The notes under the pieces are model-generated. The model worked only from the letters and a program-made list of their open reading frames with translations. It did not search any database and was not told the origin of the DNA. From positions 2,601,001 through 2,665,000 of the forward strand of contig NZ_CP039903.1 of assembly GCF_005221385.1 (NCBI RefSeq): a stretch of DNA of 64,000 bases, written 5' to 3'. Both the position numbers and the translations under genes were made by a program. This document shows, in pieces, positions 19,380-28,683 of this stretch. Origin of the DNA: Agrobacterium tumefaciens (GTDB taxonomy: Bacteria; Pseudomonadota; Alphaproteobacteria; Rhizobiales; Rhizobiaceae). How positions within the stretch are numbered: position 1 is the first letter of the stretch; each line of letters starts with the position of its first letter.

Positions 19380-20558
19380 ATGACCAGACAGACCGCCAAC
19401 GTCACCTCCTTTGCCAACCACATGCCGGATGTGGTGGCGATCCGCCATCACCTGCACCGCCATCCCGAAATCGGCCTTTCCGAATTCAAGACGTCGGATT
19501 TCATAGCCGAAAAGCTGGTGGAAATGGGCTATGAGGTGACACGGGGGCTTGCCGGCACCGGCATCGTCGCGACGCTTCGCAATGGCGACAGCGCCCGCAC
19601 GCTCGGCATTCGTGCCGATATCGACGCCCTGCCGATCCACGAGGAGACCGGGGCGGAATATGCCAGCGCCAATCAGGGCGTTATGCATGCCTGCGGCCAT
19701 GACGGCCACACCGCCATGCTCCTGGGTGCGGCAAGGATCATTGCCGAACGCCGGAATTTCGATGGAACGCTGCATCTTATCTTCCAGCCGGCAGAAGAGA
19801 ATTTCGGCGGCGCCCGCATCATGATCGAGGACGGCCTGTTTGACCGCTTCCCCTGCGATGCGGTTTTTGCCCTGCATAACGATCCCGGCGTGCCTTTCGG
19901 GCAATTCGTGCTGCGCGACGGACCGATCCTTGCCGCCGTCGATGAGTGCAAGATCACCGTCAACGGTTATGGCGGCCACGGCGCCGAACCGCAGGATGCC
20001 GCCGACCCCATCGTTGCCGGTGCGAGCATCATCATGGCGCTGCAAACGGTCGTGTCCCGCAACATCCATCCGCAACTGTCAGCCGTCGTCACCGTGGGCG
20101 CGTTCCATGCCGGTGTTGCCAGCAACGTCATTCCCGAAACGGCGGAGATGCTGCTCACCATCCGCTCCTTCGATGCGGGCGTGCGCGATGAACTGGAAAA
20201 GCGCATTCGGGCGATAGCCGAAGGCCAGGCCGCAAGCTATGGCATGAGCGTCACCATCGAGTACGAGCGCGGCTATAACGCAACCATCAACCACAAGGCG
20301 GAGACGGACTATGTCGCCGATCTCGCCCGCCGTTTTGCCGGATCTGAAAAGGTGGCCGAGATGCAGCGTCCGTCGATGGGCGCGGAGGATTTTGCCTATA
20401 TGCTGGAAAAACGGCCGGGCTGTTATTTCTTCCTTGGCACGGCGCGCACCGACAACGACCCACCGCTGCACCACCCGAAATTCGACTTCAACGACGACAT
20501 CCTGCCGATCGGAACCGCCTTCTGGGTCAATCTGGCCGAGGATTATCTGAAGGCGTGA
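19380..20558 (+). CDS. M20D-family amidohydrolase (hippurate/N-acyl amino acid hydrolase-like)
   Basis: A 392-residue metallopeptidase-fold hydrolase of the hippurate hydrolase, IAA-amino acid hydrolase and HipO group, which removes acyl groups from amino acids. It shows HHLHRHPEIGLSE near the N terminus, GIRADIDALPIHEETG, the metal-binding HACGHDGHTAMLLG, QPAEENFGGARIMIEDG, the dimerisation-domain segment GYGGHGAEPQDAADP, and the C-terminal metal ligand region SMGAEDFAYML. No signal peptide is seen, so it is probably cytoplasmic. The physiological substrate is not determinable here. It converges on the small gene at 20635, with a two-way terminator between them. Confidence 0.93.
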   Translation: MTRQTANVTSFANHMPDVVAIRHHLHRHPEIGLSEFKTSDFIAEKLVEMGYEVTRGLAGTGIVATLRNGDSARTLGIRADIDALPIHEETGAEYASANQGVMHACGHDGHTAMLLGAARIIAERRNFDGTLHLIFQPAEENFGGARIMIEDGLFDRFPCDAVFALHNDPGVPFGQFVLRDGPILAAVDECKITVNGYGGHGAEPQDAADPIVAGASIIMALQTVVSRNIHPQLSAVVTVGAFHAGVASNVIPETAEMLLTIRSFDAGVRDELEKRIRAIAEGQAASYGMSVTIEYERGYNATINHKAETDYVADLARRFAGSEKVAEMQRPSMGAEDFAYMLEKRPGCYFFLGTARTDNDPPLHHPKFDFNDDILPIGTAFWVNLAEDYLKA

Positions 20559-20567
20559 ATGCGCATG

Positions 20568-20605
20568 AAAAAGGCCGATCGGAGGAGCGACCGGCCTTTT
20601 GTTCT
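20568..20605. terminator. Bidirectional intrinsic terminator
   Basis: AAAAGGCCGATCG pairs with CGACCGGCCTTTT around a short GAGGAG loop, with one mismatch. T-runs flank both sides, so it can serve the amidohydrolase (plus) and the 47-residue gene (minus). Confidence 0.85.
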
Positions 20606-20634
20606 CAAATACCCTGATGGAAAAGACGGGAGGA

Positions 20635-20778
20635 TCAGGGAACGAGACCGAATATGACGGCGGCGACAAACGCCACACAGACGCCGACAAGAGCCGCATG
20701 CACCGAATCTCTCCAGTTGCGTGGTGACTGGGGCTGCGAGACAAAGTCTTTTACTTTTCCTGCTTTGGAATAAGACAT
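20635..20778 (-). CDS. 47-residue single-span membrane protein, function unknown
   Basis: ATG 20778 opens MSYSKAGKVKDFVSQPQSPR, then NWRDSVHAALVGVCVAFVAA and VIFGLVP before the stop at 20635. A polar, basic N-terminal half is followed by one hydrophobic segment (about residues 28-46), so an inner-membrane protein with the N terminus in the cytosol is likely. GGAAGGGAG lies 6-14 bases before the ATG, a strong ribosome site, and a terminator follows directly. It is too short for most ORF callers. I do not recognise the family. Confidence 0.7.
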   Translation of the reverse strand: MSYSKAGKVKDFVSQPQSPRNWRDSVHAALVGVCVAFVAAVIFGLVP

Positions 20779-21006
20779 TGTGCGCTCCCTTCCGTGTCTG
20801 GCCCGTCAAGCGGGCGATGGTTAATCTCACCCACAGAATAGCTTCATCCCCTACCGTTCCAGTAGAGATAAAATTCCATAAGAAGCGCCAATTGGGAAAA
20901 ATAGGGGTCGCCACTTGCCTCCCGACAAGCATCAATCTACCCATCGCGGAATATTGGCGCGGCGCGGCGGCGTTCGTTCAAATGGACTATCTGCGGACAG
21001 GGAGAC

Positions 21007-22110
21007 ATGATGGATATCGACGCCATCATCATCGGGGCAGGAGTGATCGGGCTGGCGGCGGCCCGTGAACTGTCGATGCGCGGCCTCTCTGTCATCATCC
21101 TGGAGAGCGAAAAAGAACTCGGTTCCGCGACCTCTTCCCGCAACAGCGAGGTCATTCACGCCGGGCTTTATTATCCGGCCGGAAGCCTCAAGGCCCGGTT
21201 CTGCGTGGAGGGCAAGGCGCGGCTCTATGCCTTCTGCCAGAGCCACGGTGTTTCGCATCGCCGCTGCGGCAAAATTATCGCGGCGGCCGATGACGCTGAA
21301 ATGACCCTGCTGACCGGGCTCAAGCACAAGGGTGAGGCCAACGGCTGCGACGACCTGGAGCTGATCGATGAACGGCAGGCGCTTTCGCTTGAGCCCGCTC
21401 TTGCCTGCAGGGCAGCCCTGCTCTCACCTTCGACCGGCATCATCGACAGCCACGGCTATATGCTGGCCTTGCTCGGTGAGGCGGAAGACCATGGCGCCGC
21501 CCTTGCCTTGAACGCACCTTTCGAAAGGGCGCAGACAATCAGCGGGGGGTTCCGTGTTGATGTCGGCGGCAAGGAGCCGATGAGCCTGACATGCCGCCTG
21601 CTCATCAATTCCGCCGGCCTCATCGCGCCGATGGTGGCAAAAAAGATCGAGGGCCTGCCGGCACAAGTCATCCCTCAGGCGCGCTTCGCCAAAGGCAGCT
21701 ATTTTTCGTTGAAAGGCAAGTCGCCGTTTTCGCGGCTCATCTATCCCGCACCGCACACCCACGGCCTCGGCGTGCACCTCACGCTCGATCTCGCCGGTCA
21801 GGCTCGGTTCGGCCCTGACGTGGAATGGGTCGAAACCATCGATTACGCCGTCAATCCCCGCCGCATGGAGGGTTTCAGCGATGCTATACGGCGTTATTGG
21901 CCGGGCCTTCCGGACGATGCCTTGATCCCAGCCTATTCCGGCATACGGCCAAAGATTTCCGGACCCGACGAACCCGCCATGGATTTTCGCATCGACGGGC
22001 CGGAAACCCACGGACTTGCCGGCCTCGTCAATCTTTTTGGCATAGAAAGCCCCGGCCTGACCGCCTCACTGGCGATTGCCGCCGACATTGCGGCACGGCT
22101 CAGGGATTAA
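21007..22110 (+). CDS. FAD-dependent oxidoreductase, L-2-hydroxyglutarate oxidase (LhgO)-like
   Basis: A 367-residue DAO-superfamily flavoprotein. The N-terminal dinucleotide-binding motif [20 protein letters not shown] is followed by [20 protein letters not shown], the segment typical of L-2-hydroxyglutarate oxidases, which return L-2-hydroxyglutarate to 2-oxoglutarate. The C terminus keeps the second FAD contact region ([16 protein letters not shown], then [18 protein letters not shown]). The start has GGGAG 5 to 6 bases upstream; ATG 21010 is an equal alternative. The gene runs towards the convergent threonine dehydratase-like gene with only 15 bases between. Exact substrate is inferred. 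Confidence 0.9.
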   Translation: MMDIDAIIIGAGVIGLAAARELSMRGLSVIILESEKELGSATSSRNSEVIHAGLYYPAGSLKARFCVEGKARLYAFCQSHGVSHRRCGKIIAAADDAEMTLLTGLKHKGEANGCDDLELIDERQALSLEPALACRAALLSPSTGIIDSHGYMLALLGEAEDHGAALALNAPFERAQTISGGFRVDVGGKEPMSLTCRLLINSAGLIAPMVAKKIEGLPAQVIPQARFAKGSYFSLKGKSPFSRLIYPAPHTHGLGVHLTLDLAGQARFGPDVEWVETIDYAVNPRRMEGFSDAIRRYWPGLPDDALIPAYSGIRPKISGPDEPAMDFRIDGPETHGLAGLVNLFGIESPGLTASLAIAADIAARLRD

Positions 22111-22125
22111 TCTACGCCTGCCGCC

Positions 22126-23100
22126 TCAGCCAAAGCGAGCCAGCGCATCCGCCATGATCCCGGGATCCACATTGCCGCCGGACGCAACCGCAATCACCGT
22201 TTCACTTTCCAGTTCACCACCATGGAAAAGCGCCGCGGCAAGAGCCACCGCGCCACCGGGCTCAACAACGACCTTCAGCCGGTTGAAGGCGAGGACCGTG
22301 GCCCGCAGCGCTTCCTCATCGGTCACGGCAATGCCTTTTCCGCAAAGCCCGGCCATGATCGGGAAGGTGATGTTGCCGGGTTGCGGCGTAACGATCGCGT
22401 CGCAGATCGAACCCGAGGCCGTTGCGTTGCGCTCTATCTTACCCGCGGCAAGGGAGCGCGCCACGTCGTCGAACCGCTCCGGTTCTGAAGTCCTGACCTT
22501 GTAGTTCGGTGCTTTCGCGGCAAGCGCGAGCGAGATGCCCGAGGTGAGACCGCCTCCACCGCAGGGCACCAGAACCTCTGCCGCACCGATCCCCAGCTCC
22601 GCGCCCTGTTCAGCGATCTCCAGCCCCACCGTGCCCTGCCCGGCAATGACAAGCGGTTCGTCGTAAGGCCTGATCGGTGTCAGCCCACGGTCGCGCGACA
22701 GTCGGTCGCCGATGGCGTCTCGATCCTCGTTCGCCCGGTCATAAAGCACCACCTCCGCACCATAGGCGCGGGTATTGTCGATTTTGATCTTCGGCGCATC
22801 GGAGGGCATGATGATGACGGCGGGAACACCATGCAGGCGGGCGGCAAGCGCCACGCCCTGCGCGTGGTTACCCGAAGAAAAAGCGAGCACGCCCTTAGCG
22901 CGCACCTCGGCAGGCAGACCGGAGACGGCTGACCAGCCGCCGCGAAACTTGAAGGAACCTGTCCTTTGCAGGCACTCGGCCTTCACAAACAGTTTTCGGC
23001 CCGCAATCTCATCCAGAAACGGTGATGACAGCAGCGGTGTCCGCACCGCCTGGTTGCCGATGCGCTGACGCGCCGCCTCGATCATCGAAATATCTGTCAT
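22126..23100 (-). CDS. Threonine/serine dehydratase-like PLP enzyme
   Basis: A 324-residue fold-type II PLP enzyme of the threonine dehydratase and serine racemase group, without the C-terminal ACT regulatory domain of biosynthetic IlvA. Visible features are the PLP lysine in RTGSFKFRGG, the substrate loop FSSGNHAQGVALAA and the phosphate-binding glycine loop PCGGGGLTSG. It therefore probably degrades L-threonine or L-serine, or acts on a related hydroxyamino acid, giving a 2-oxo acid and ammonia. It is the last gene on its strand before the sugar-acid cluster, separated from the upstream dehydratase gene by a terminator, so it is probably its own unit. Confidence 0.9.
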   Translation of the reverse strand: MTDISMIEAARQRIGNQAVRTPLLSSPFLDEIAGRKLFVKAECLQRTGSFKFRGGWSAVSGLPAEVRAKGVLAFSSGNHAQGVALAARLHGVPAVIIMPSDAPKIKIDNTRAYGAEVVLYDRANEDRDAIGDRLSRDRGLTPIRPYDEPLVIAGQGTVGLEIAEQGAELGIGAAEVLVPCGGGGLTSGISLALAAKAPNYKVRTSEPERFDDVARSLAAGKIERNATASGSICDAIVTPQPGNITFPIMAGLCGKGIAVTDEEALRATVLAFNRLKVVVEPGGAVALAAALFHGGELESETVIAVASGGNVDPGIMADALARFG

Positions 23101-23171
23101 GCCCTGCTCCTGTGATGCGGATTTGCAGGTACATTAGGAGGTCGCAATCAATTGTGAAACCGCCCGGAAAA

Positions 23172-23203
23172 GAAAAATCCCCGGTCGTGGCCGGGGATTT
23201 TCA
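23172..23203 (-). terminator. Intrinsic terminator downstream of the sugar-acid dehydratase
   Basis: Perfect 11-bp stem (AAAATCCCCGG at 23174-23184 with CCGGGGATTTT at 23191-23201), followed on the minus strand by TTTTTCTTTTCC. It ends the three-gene minus-strand arm of the cluster. Confidence 0.9.
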
Positions 23204-23224
23204 TCATGTCTGATCAGTGCCGAA

Positions 23225-25009
23225 TCAGTGATTGTGGCGGGGCATCTTCTCGGCAATCCTTCGGAAATCCGCAGCCCCATCCAGAACCGCGCCATCCGAA
23301 AGCTGCGTCACCGATTGACGGTAGATTCGCTGCCAGGGCGTCGCATCCGCCGGTACCGCCGGGATGCCATCAGCCTTGCGCGCTTCAAGCTCTGCCTCCG
23401 GCACCAGCGCGTTGCATGCCCCTTCATTAAAGTCGATACGGATCACGTCGCCGGTGCGAAGCCAGGCGAGCCCACCACCGGCTGCACTTTCCGGCGAGGC
23501 ATTGAGGATCGACGGGCTGTCCGCCGTTCCCGATTGCCGGCCGTCGCCGATTGTCGGCAGGCTGGTGATGCCTTTTTTTAACAGCGCATCCGGCGGCTGC
23601 ATGTTGACGACCTCAGCCGAACCCGGCCAGCCGAGCGGCCCTGCGCCGCGAATGACGAGAATGGTGCGTTCGTCAATACCGAGGGATGGATCGTTGATGC
23701 GGGCGTGATAGTCCTCAGAACCATCGAACACCACGCATTTTCCCTCGAAAATCCCCTCGCGGCCCGGTTCGCTCAAATAGCGCTGCCGGAATTCCGCCGA
23801 GATCACGCTTGTCTTCATGATGGCGAAATCGAAGAGATTGCCCTTGAGAACGAGGAAACCGGCCCGTTCCTTCAGCGGCTTATCGTAAGGCAGGATCACG
23901 TCGCGGTCGGTCGATTCCCGACCTTCCAGATTTTCCGCCATGGTTTTGCCGGTTACGGTCGGACAGCTTCCGTCGAGCTTGCCCGCCTTGAGAAGCTCCC
24001 ACATGATGGCGGGCGTGCCGCCGGCACGGTGATATTTCTCACCCAGCCATTTACCGGCCGGCTGGACATTGGCGATAAGCGGAATGTCGTAGCCGTGGAC
24101 CTGCCAGTCCTCCTCGCGCAGCTCAACACCCGCATGTTTCGCCATTGCCGCCAGATGCGGCTGGGCATTGGTGGAACCGCCAATTGCCGAATTGACGCGG
24201 ATCGCGTTCAGGAACGCTTCACGCGTCATGATGTCGGAAGGCTTGATATTCTCCACAACCAGTTCAACCGCGCGGCGGCCGGTGCGATAGGCCATCTGGC
24301 CGCGCTCACGATAAGCGGCCGGGATCGCGCCACAGCCGGTGAGCGACATGCCGAGCGCTTCCGCCATGGCATTCATGGTGGACGCCGTGCCCATGGTGTT
24401 GCAATGGCCCACGGAAGGAGCGGATTCGAGCGCCGCCTGCAAAAACTCCTCGCGGGTGATTTCGCCCGCACCATATTTGCGGCGCATGCGCCAGATGACA
24501 GTGCCGGAACCAACCAGATCGCCGTCATGATATCCGTCAAGCATCGGCCCGCCGGAAAGCACAATGGCCGGGATATCGACCGTGCTTGCCGCCATCAGCG
24601 CAGAAGGCGTGGTCTTGTCGCAGCCGGTGGTCAGAACGACGCCATCGAGCGGATAACCGTACAGCACTTCCACAAGGCTGAGATAGGCAAGATTGCGGTC
24701 AAGCGCCGCCGTCGGGCGCTTGCAGTTTTCGAACATCGGGTGCGTCGGAAACTCGATAGGGATGCCACCCGCGTCGCGGATGCCATCGCGCACCCGCTTG
24801 ACGAGTTCCACATGGACGCGGTTGCAAGGCGTCAGGTCACTGCCGCTCTGGGCGATGCCGATGACCGGCTTGCCGGAACGCAGCTCTTCCGGCGTCACGC
24901 CGTAATTCATGAAGCGCTCCAGGTAGAGCGCCGTCATGTCGAGATGGTCAGGGTTGTCGAACCAATCCTGGGACCTCAGGCGGCGCATGGGTGTCTTGTC
25001 GTCGCTCAT
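23225..25009 (-). CDS. IlvD/EDD-family sugar-acid dehydratase, D-xylonate dehydratase-like
   Basis: This 594-residue iron-sulfur dehydratase removes water from an aldonic acid to give the 2-keto-3-deoxy acid. The cluster cysteines are C62 (DLTPCNRVH), C130 ([11 protein letters not shown]) and C203 ([12 protein letters not shown]), each offset by two from what I recall of Caulobacter D-xylonate dehydratase. From memory the two proteins look closely alike along their whole length, including N-terminal [20 protein letters not shown] and the C-terminal end PRHNH. Substrate could instead be L-arabinonate, D-fuconate or a related acid. It is the last gene of the minus arm, 9 bases after the reductase gene. 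Confidence 0.93.
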   Translation of the reverse strand: MSDDKTPMRRLRSQDWFDNPDHLDMTALYLERFMNYGVTPEELRSGKPVIGIAQSGSDLTPCNRVHVELVKRVRDGIRDAGGIPIEFPTHPMFENCKRPTAALDRNLAYLSLVEVLYGYPLDGVVLTTGCDKTTPSALMAASTVDIPAIVLSGGPMLDGYHDGDLVGSGTVIWRMRRKYGAGEITREEFLQAALESAPSVGHCNTMGTASTMNAMAEALGMSLTGCGAIPAAYRERGQMAYRTGRRAVELVVENIKPSDIMTREAFLNAIRVNSAIGGSTNAQPHLAAMAKHAGVELREEDWQVHGYDIPLIANVQPAGKWLGEKYHRAGGTPAIMWELLKAGKLDGSCPTVTGKTMAENLEGRESTDRDVILPYDKPLKERAGFLVLKGNLFDFAIMKTSVISAEFRQRYLSEPGREGIFEGKCVVFDGSEDYHARINDPSLGIDERTILVIRGAGPLGWPGSAEVVNMQPPDALLKKGITSLPTIGDGRQSGTADSPSILNASPESAAGGGLAWLRTGDVIRIDFNEGACNALVPEAELEARKADGIPAVPADATPWQRIYRQSVTQLSDGAVLDGAADFRRIAEKMPRHNH

Positions 25010-25018
25010 GAGATCGCT

Positions 25019-25921
25019 TCAGCCCTGTTCGCGGTTGTTGAGTTTTTCGAGGTAAAGCAGGATACCGCTATGGTCGATATCGGCTCCGCCATCACCCACG
25101 AAGTCATCGAATTCCCGCGTCACCTGCTGGGTCAGCGGCAACGTCAACGACATATCCTTCGCCATCGCCAGCACGCCGTTCAGGTCCTTGAGCTGAAACT
25201 TGGATGGACCACCCGGCACGAAATTGCGCTTCACCATGCGCTCGCCATGCAGCTCCAGAATCCGGCTTTCGGCAAAACCGCCGCGTATGGCATTGCGAAA
25301 ACCTTCCCGGGATGCGCCGCCCGCTTCCACTAGCATCATCGCCTCGGCAACCGCGCCGATCGTAATGGCGACGATCTGCTGGTTGGCGAGTTTGCAGAGC
25401 TGGCCCGCGCCTGAAGGACCGACATAGGTCAGCCGGCCCATCGGCGCAAAGACATCTGCAAGACCCGAGATCAGCGCCTCGTCGCCACCCGCCATGATGG
25501 CGAGTGTGCCGGCAGTTGCGCCCGGCACACCACCGGAGACCGGGGCATCGATGTGATGAATGCCAAGCGCCTCAAGCCGGGAGGAGTGTTCGCGCGCAAT
25601 CGGCGGCGCAATCGAGCTGCTGTCGATCACGACAGCTCCCTTTTTCAGCGCATCGGCCACGCCGGCCTCGAACAGCACCTCGCCCACAGCCTTGCCATCG
25701 CTCAACATGGTTATGACGATATCGGCACCCTTGGCGGCCTCCGCCGGCGATGCCGCGAGAACCGCACCATCGGCAACAAGAGCCTCCGCCTTATCCGCGC
25801 TACGGTTCCAGACCGTGACCGAAAAGCCGGCACCCAACAGACGCCGCGCCATCGGCCCGCCCATCAGGCCCGTGCCGATAAAGGCAAAAGACCGGTTCTT
25901 CTCCTCCCCACTGATCCTCAT
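25019..25921 (-). CDS. 3-hydroxyisobutyrate dehydrogenase-family NAD(P) reductase (GarR/tartronate semialdehyde reductase-like)
   Basis: A 300-residue beta-hydroxyacid dehydrogenase. The Rossmann motif FIGTGLMGGPMARRLLGAGF is at residues about 13-32. Substrate-binding DAPVSGGVPGATAGTLAIMA and the catalytic-lysine helix GAGQLCKLANQQIV follow. This family interconverts 3-hydroxy acids and semialdehydes, for example tartronate semialdehyde and glycerate. Its ATG overlaps the stop of the upstream epimerase-fold gene (ATGA at 25918-25921), so the two are translationally coupled. The exact substrate is unknown. Confidence 0.92.
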   Translation of the reverse strand: MRISGEEKNRSFAFIGTGLMGGPMARRLLGAGFSVTVWNRSADKAEALVADGAVLAASPAEAAKGADIVITMLSDGKAVGEVLFEAGVADALKKGAVVIDSSSIAPPIAREHSSRLEALGIHHIDAPVSGGVPGATAGTLAIMAGGDEALISGLADVFAPMGRLTYVGPSGAGQLCKLANQQIVAITIGAVAEAMMLVEAGGASREGFRNAIRGGFAESRILELHGERMVKRNFVPGGPSKFQLKDLNGVLAMAKDMSLTLPLTQQVTREFDDFVGDGGADIDHSGILLYLEKLNNREQG

Positions 25922-26904
25922 TTCAGTGAACCTCCCAGTTCGTCTTCGATATGAACCTGAATGATTTCTTCGAAGGAGCTCTCAGCCGTAAAGCCCAGTT
26001 CGCGAGCGCGCTTGGCTTCGAAACCGGGGGCCCAGCCTTCGCACATGCGCATGATCATCTCGTTCGGCTCGCGACGGATGAGGGCGACGGCCTTTTCGCC
26101 AGCCACCTTGCGCAGCGCTTCAATCTGCTCACCAACGGTGGCGCTGAGGCCGGGCATCGACAGGTTGCGGCGCGGACCGACTTTTTCGACGTCGATCGTC
26201 GCACCATGAATGAGAAAACCGACGGCGGAACGCGGCGAGGCATGCCAGTGGCGGATGCTTTCCGGCACTGGCAGAACCGCTTCCTGGCCGACCAGCGGCT
26301 CGCGCAGGATATTCGAGAAGAAGCCGGAGGCCGCCGCATTCGGCTTGCCCGGACGAATGCAGATAGTCGGCAGACGGATGCCGATACCATCGAAGAAACC
26401 GCGACGGCTGTAATCGGACAGCAGCAGCTCGCAGATTGCCTTCTGCGTGCCATAGCTTGTCAGCGGCGTGGTGTGGAATTCATCCGGGATCGGATAGGGA
26501 AGCGGCGCGCCGAAGACGGCAATCGACGAGGTGAAAACCACGCGCGGCTTGTAACCATCCTTACCGTTAGCAATGCGGATGGCGTCGAAGAGATAACGGG
26601 TGCCGTCGAGATTGATACGGTAGCCCTTGTCAAAATCGAGTTCCGCTTCACCAGACACGATGGCGGCGAGATGGAAGATGGCATCCGGACGGGCGTCCAC
26701 CAGCTTTTCAGCTTCACCCGGGGCGGAGAGATCAGCTGCGCGCGCATCGACAGCACCGGAAAAACCGGCAGGCGCTTCGGGCTGGAACACGTCGATAAGC
26801 GTGAATTTCTCGATCGGCTTGCCACCGAGCGATCCATCTTTCACGAGACGCTGCGTCAGCTTGCGGCCAACCATGCCCGCGGCGCCGATGATTGCGATAT
26901 GCAT
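25918..26904 (-). CDS. NAD-dependent epimerase/dehydratase, D-erythronate dehydrogenase (DenD)-like
   Basis: A 328-residue extended short-chain dehydrogenase. The start is taken at ATG 26904 (MHIAIIGAAGMVGRKLTQRL) because GAGGAGG precedes it by 5 bases; the 17 residues upstream in the same frame are not family-like. It has the GxxGxxG nucleotide fold, VVFTSSIAVFGAPLP and the catalytic YGTQKAICE (YxxxK). The overall form matches DenD, which oxidises D-erythronate at C2, though other sugar acids are possible. First gene of the minus-strand arm; its promoter region 26905-27121 is shared with the FAD oxidase gene and holds a palindromic operator. Confidence 0.9.
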   Translation of the reverse strand: MHIAIIGAAGMVGRKLTQRLVKDGSLGGKPIEKFTLIDVFQPEAPAGFSGAVDARAADLSAPGEAEKLVDARPDAIFHLAAIVSGEAELDFDKGYRINLDGTRYLFDAIRIANGKDGYKPRVVFTSSIAVFGAPLPYPIPDEFHTTPLTSYGTQKAICELLLSDYSRRGFFDGIGIRLPTICIRPGKPNAAASGFFSNILREPLVGQEAVLPVPESIRHWHASPRSAVGFLIHGATIDVEKVGPRRNLSMPGLSATVGEQIEALRKVAGEKAVALIRREPNEMIMRMCEGWAPGFEAKRARELGFTAESSFEEIIQVHIEDELGGSLK

Positions 26905-26983
26905 GTCTTCCTCCTCTGTGTCCCGGTCATTCTCCCGAGACCGAAAAAACATCATCGGCCGATGGACCGATAAATTAGCTTGT

Positions 26984-27002
26984 AAGGTTGTCTGATAACC
27001 TT
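26984..27002. promoter_or_regulatory. Palindromic operator, probable GntR/FadR-type site 1
   Basis: AAGGTTGTCTGATAACCTT is a near-perfect palindrome in the divergent promoter between the DenD-like gene and the FAD oxidase gene. Its core TTGTCTGATAA fits the TnGTnnnACnA type recognised by FadR-subfamily GntR proteins, except for one base. The same core recurs upstream of the XylX-like gene (29536-29550). The GntR gene sits between the two sites. Confidence 0.65.
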
Positions 27003-27121
27003 ATATGATCCGATTGAAAATAGTATTTTTTCACAAACTAACAAAAGCAAGGGTGCCGGCAAATGCAAGGCCACAAACCCTTGCCCTCATATTTTAGGGC
27101 GGATTGGACGGAGAGGGTGGA

Positions 27122-28567
27122 ATGACGATCGTGAGTGAACACGATATCGAGGAATTGCGGTTCTCGCTGAAGAGCAGGCTTGGTGAAGCCCTGCTGCTGA
27201 CATCGCAGGAAGACATGCTGCGCTATTGCCGTGACTGGCACGGTGATGTCACCAGTTCGGCCGTGGCCGTCATCCGCCCTCGTTCTACGCAGGAAGTGTC
27301 CGACACGGTGCGCGCCTGCGCCGAACTCGGCCTCGCCATCATCCCCCAGGGCGGCAACACCGGCTTGGTGCTCGGCGGCATTCCCGATGCCCCGAAACAT
27401 CAGGTCGTGCTGAGCCTGGAGCGCATGAACGCCATCCGCGCCATCGACAGCGACGATTTTTCCGCTGTCGTTGAAGCCGGCTGCATTCTCTCGGAATTCA
27501 AGGATGCGGTGGAGGACAAAGGCATGTTCTTCCCGCTGTCCCTCGGCGCGCAGGGCAGCTGCCGCATCGGTGGCAACGTCTCAACCAATGCCGGCGGCAT
27601 CAATGTCCTGCGTTACGGCATGACCCGCGAGCTGGTTCTGGGGCTCGAAGTGGTCCTCCCGGACGGTACCATCTGGAACGGCCTGTCCACGCTGCGCAAG
27701 GACAATCGCGGCATTGATTTAAAGCAGCTTTTTATCGGCGCGGAAGGAACGCTCGGCATCGTCACCGCCGTTGCCGTCAAGCTTTACCCCAATCCTGAAC
27801 ATGTCGAGACTGCGCTGCTCGGCCTCAATTCGCTTGACGATGCCATCAAGCTTTATCGCCGCGCCCGCCGCGAATGCTGCGACCTGATGTCCGCCTTCGA
27901 ATTCATGCCGCCGGTGGCTTTCACACTTGCGATCGAGGCAATCCCCGACCTCAAGATGCCGATCGCCGGCGATTACCCGGCCTATGTGCTGATGGAAATT
28001 TCCGGCTCCGGTCTGGTGGATACTGCCGATCTGATGGGCCGTTTCCTCGAGGGCGTCATGGAAGACGGACTGGTGCTGGACGGCGTCATCGCCTCCTCTC
28101 GCGCACAGGCGCAGTCGTTGTGGCTCTTCCGTGAGGGCATGAATGAAGGCCAGGCACTGCGCGGCAGCCATATGCGCACCGATATCTCGGTGCCGCTTTC
28201 GAAACTTTCGGCTTTCGTGGCCGAGGCGGAAGCGGAACTGGCGGAAAAGCTGCCGGAATGCCTCGCGGTTTCCTACGGCCATGTCGGCGATGGCAACGTC
28301 CATCTCAACGTGCTTCCGCCAAACGGTGCCACACCGGAGGAGCGTGATGCGTTCATCTACAAGTCCAAGACACTCGTCAACGAGGTCCTCGACCGCTACG
28401 TCGGCAGCATCAGCGCCGAGCACGGCATCGGCCGCCTGAAACGCTCCGATTTCGAAAGCCGGCTATCTGATGTGCAGCGCCGGATGATCACCGGCCTGAA
28501 AAACGCCTTCGACCCCGATTTACGGATGAATCCCGGTTGCCAGATAAGCCTGCAACCGGATAGCTAA
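27122..28567 (+). CDS. FAD-linked D-2-hydroxyacid dehydrogenase (D-2-hydroxyglutarate/D-lactate dehydrogenase-like)
   Basis: A 481-residue vanillyl-alcohol-oxidase-fold flavoprotein. The start is ATG 27122 (MTIVSEHDIEELRFSLKSRL), with GAGAGGGTGG directly upstream. The FAD_binding_4 domain covers residues about 40-215 (IIPQGGNTGLVLGG; SLGAQGSCRIGGNVSTNAGG; FIGAEGTLGIVTA). The C-terminal FAD-oxidase domain has SYGHVGDGNVHLNVLPP and the metal or flavin-site SAEHGIGRLKRSDF. Family members oxidise D-2-hydroxyglutarate, D-lactate or glycolate, passing electrons to quinone, ETF or cytochrome. First gene of the plus-strand arm of the cluster. Confidence 0.92.
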   Translation: MTIVSEHDIEELRFSLKSRLGEALLLTSQEDMLRYCRDWHGDVTSSAVAVIRPRSTQEVSDTVRACAELGLAIIPQGGNTGLVLGGIPDAPKHQVVLSLERMNAIRAIDSDDFSAVVEAGCILSEFKDAVEDKGMFFPLSLGAQGSCRIGGNVSTNAGGINVLRYGMTRELVLGLEVVLPDGTIWNGLSTLRKDNRGIDLKQLFIGAEGTLGIVTAVAVKLYPNPEHVETALLGLNSLDDAIKLYRRARRECCDLMSAFEFMPPVAFTLAIEAIPDLKMPIAGDYPAYVLMEISGSGLVDTADLMGRFLEGVMEDGLVLDGVIASSRAQAQSLWLFREGMNEGQALRGSHMRTDISVPLSKLSAFVAEAEAELAEKLPECLAVSYGHVGDGNVHLNVLPPNGATPEERDAFIYKSKTLVNEVLDRYVGSISAEHGIGRLKRSDFESRLSDVQRRMITGLKNAFDPDLRMNPGCQISLQPDS

Positions 28568-28577
28568 TCGAGGAATG

Positions 28578-28606
28578 GCAAGGGCGGCCGCATACGCCGC
28601 CTTTGA
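28578..28606 (+). terminator. Possible weak terminator after the FAD oxidase gene
   Basis: AAGGGCGGC (28580-28588) pairs with GCCGCCTTT (28596-28604) with one G-T pair and a 7-base loop. The following T-run is short (TTTG), so read-through into the GntR gene is likely. Confidence 0.45.
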
Positions 28607-28683
28607 AAACCCCGCTCGTGGCGAAGGAGGAAGTCGCTGCCGTGGGAAAACGAACCAATCGTTTCTATGGAACGGGAGCAACC

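Noticed and set aside
19258..19383. A 41-codon frame whose stop overlaps the M20 amidohydrolase start
   Set aside because: The ATGA-type overlap looks like translational coupling, but no ribosome site precedes it and the peptide is unlike a known leader.
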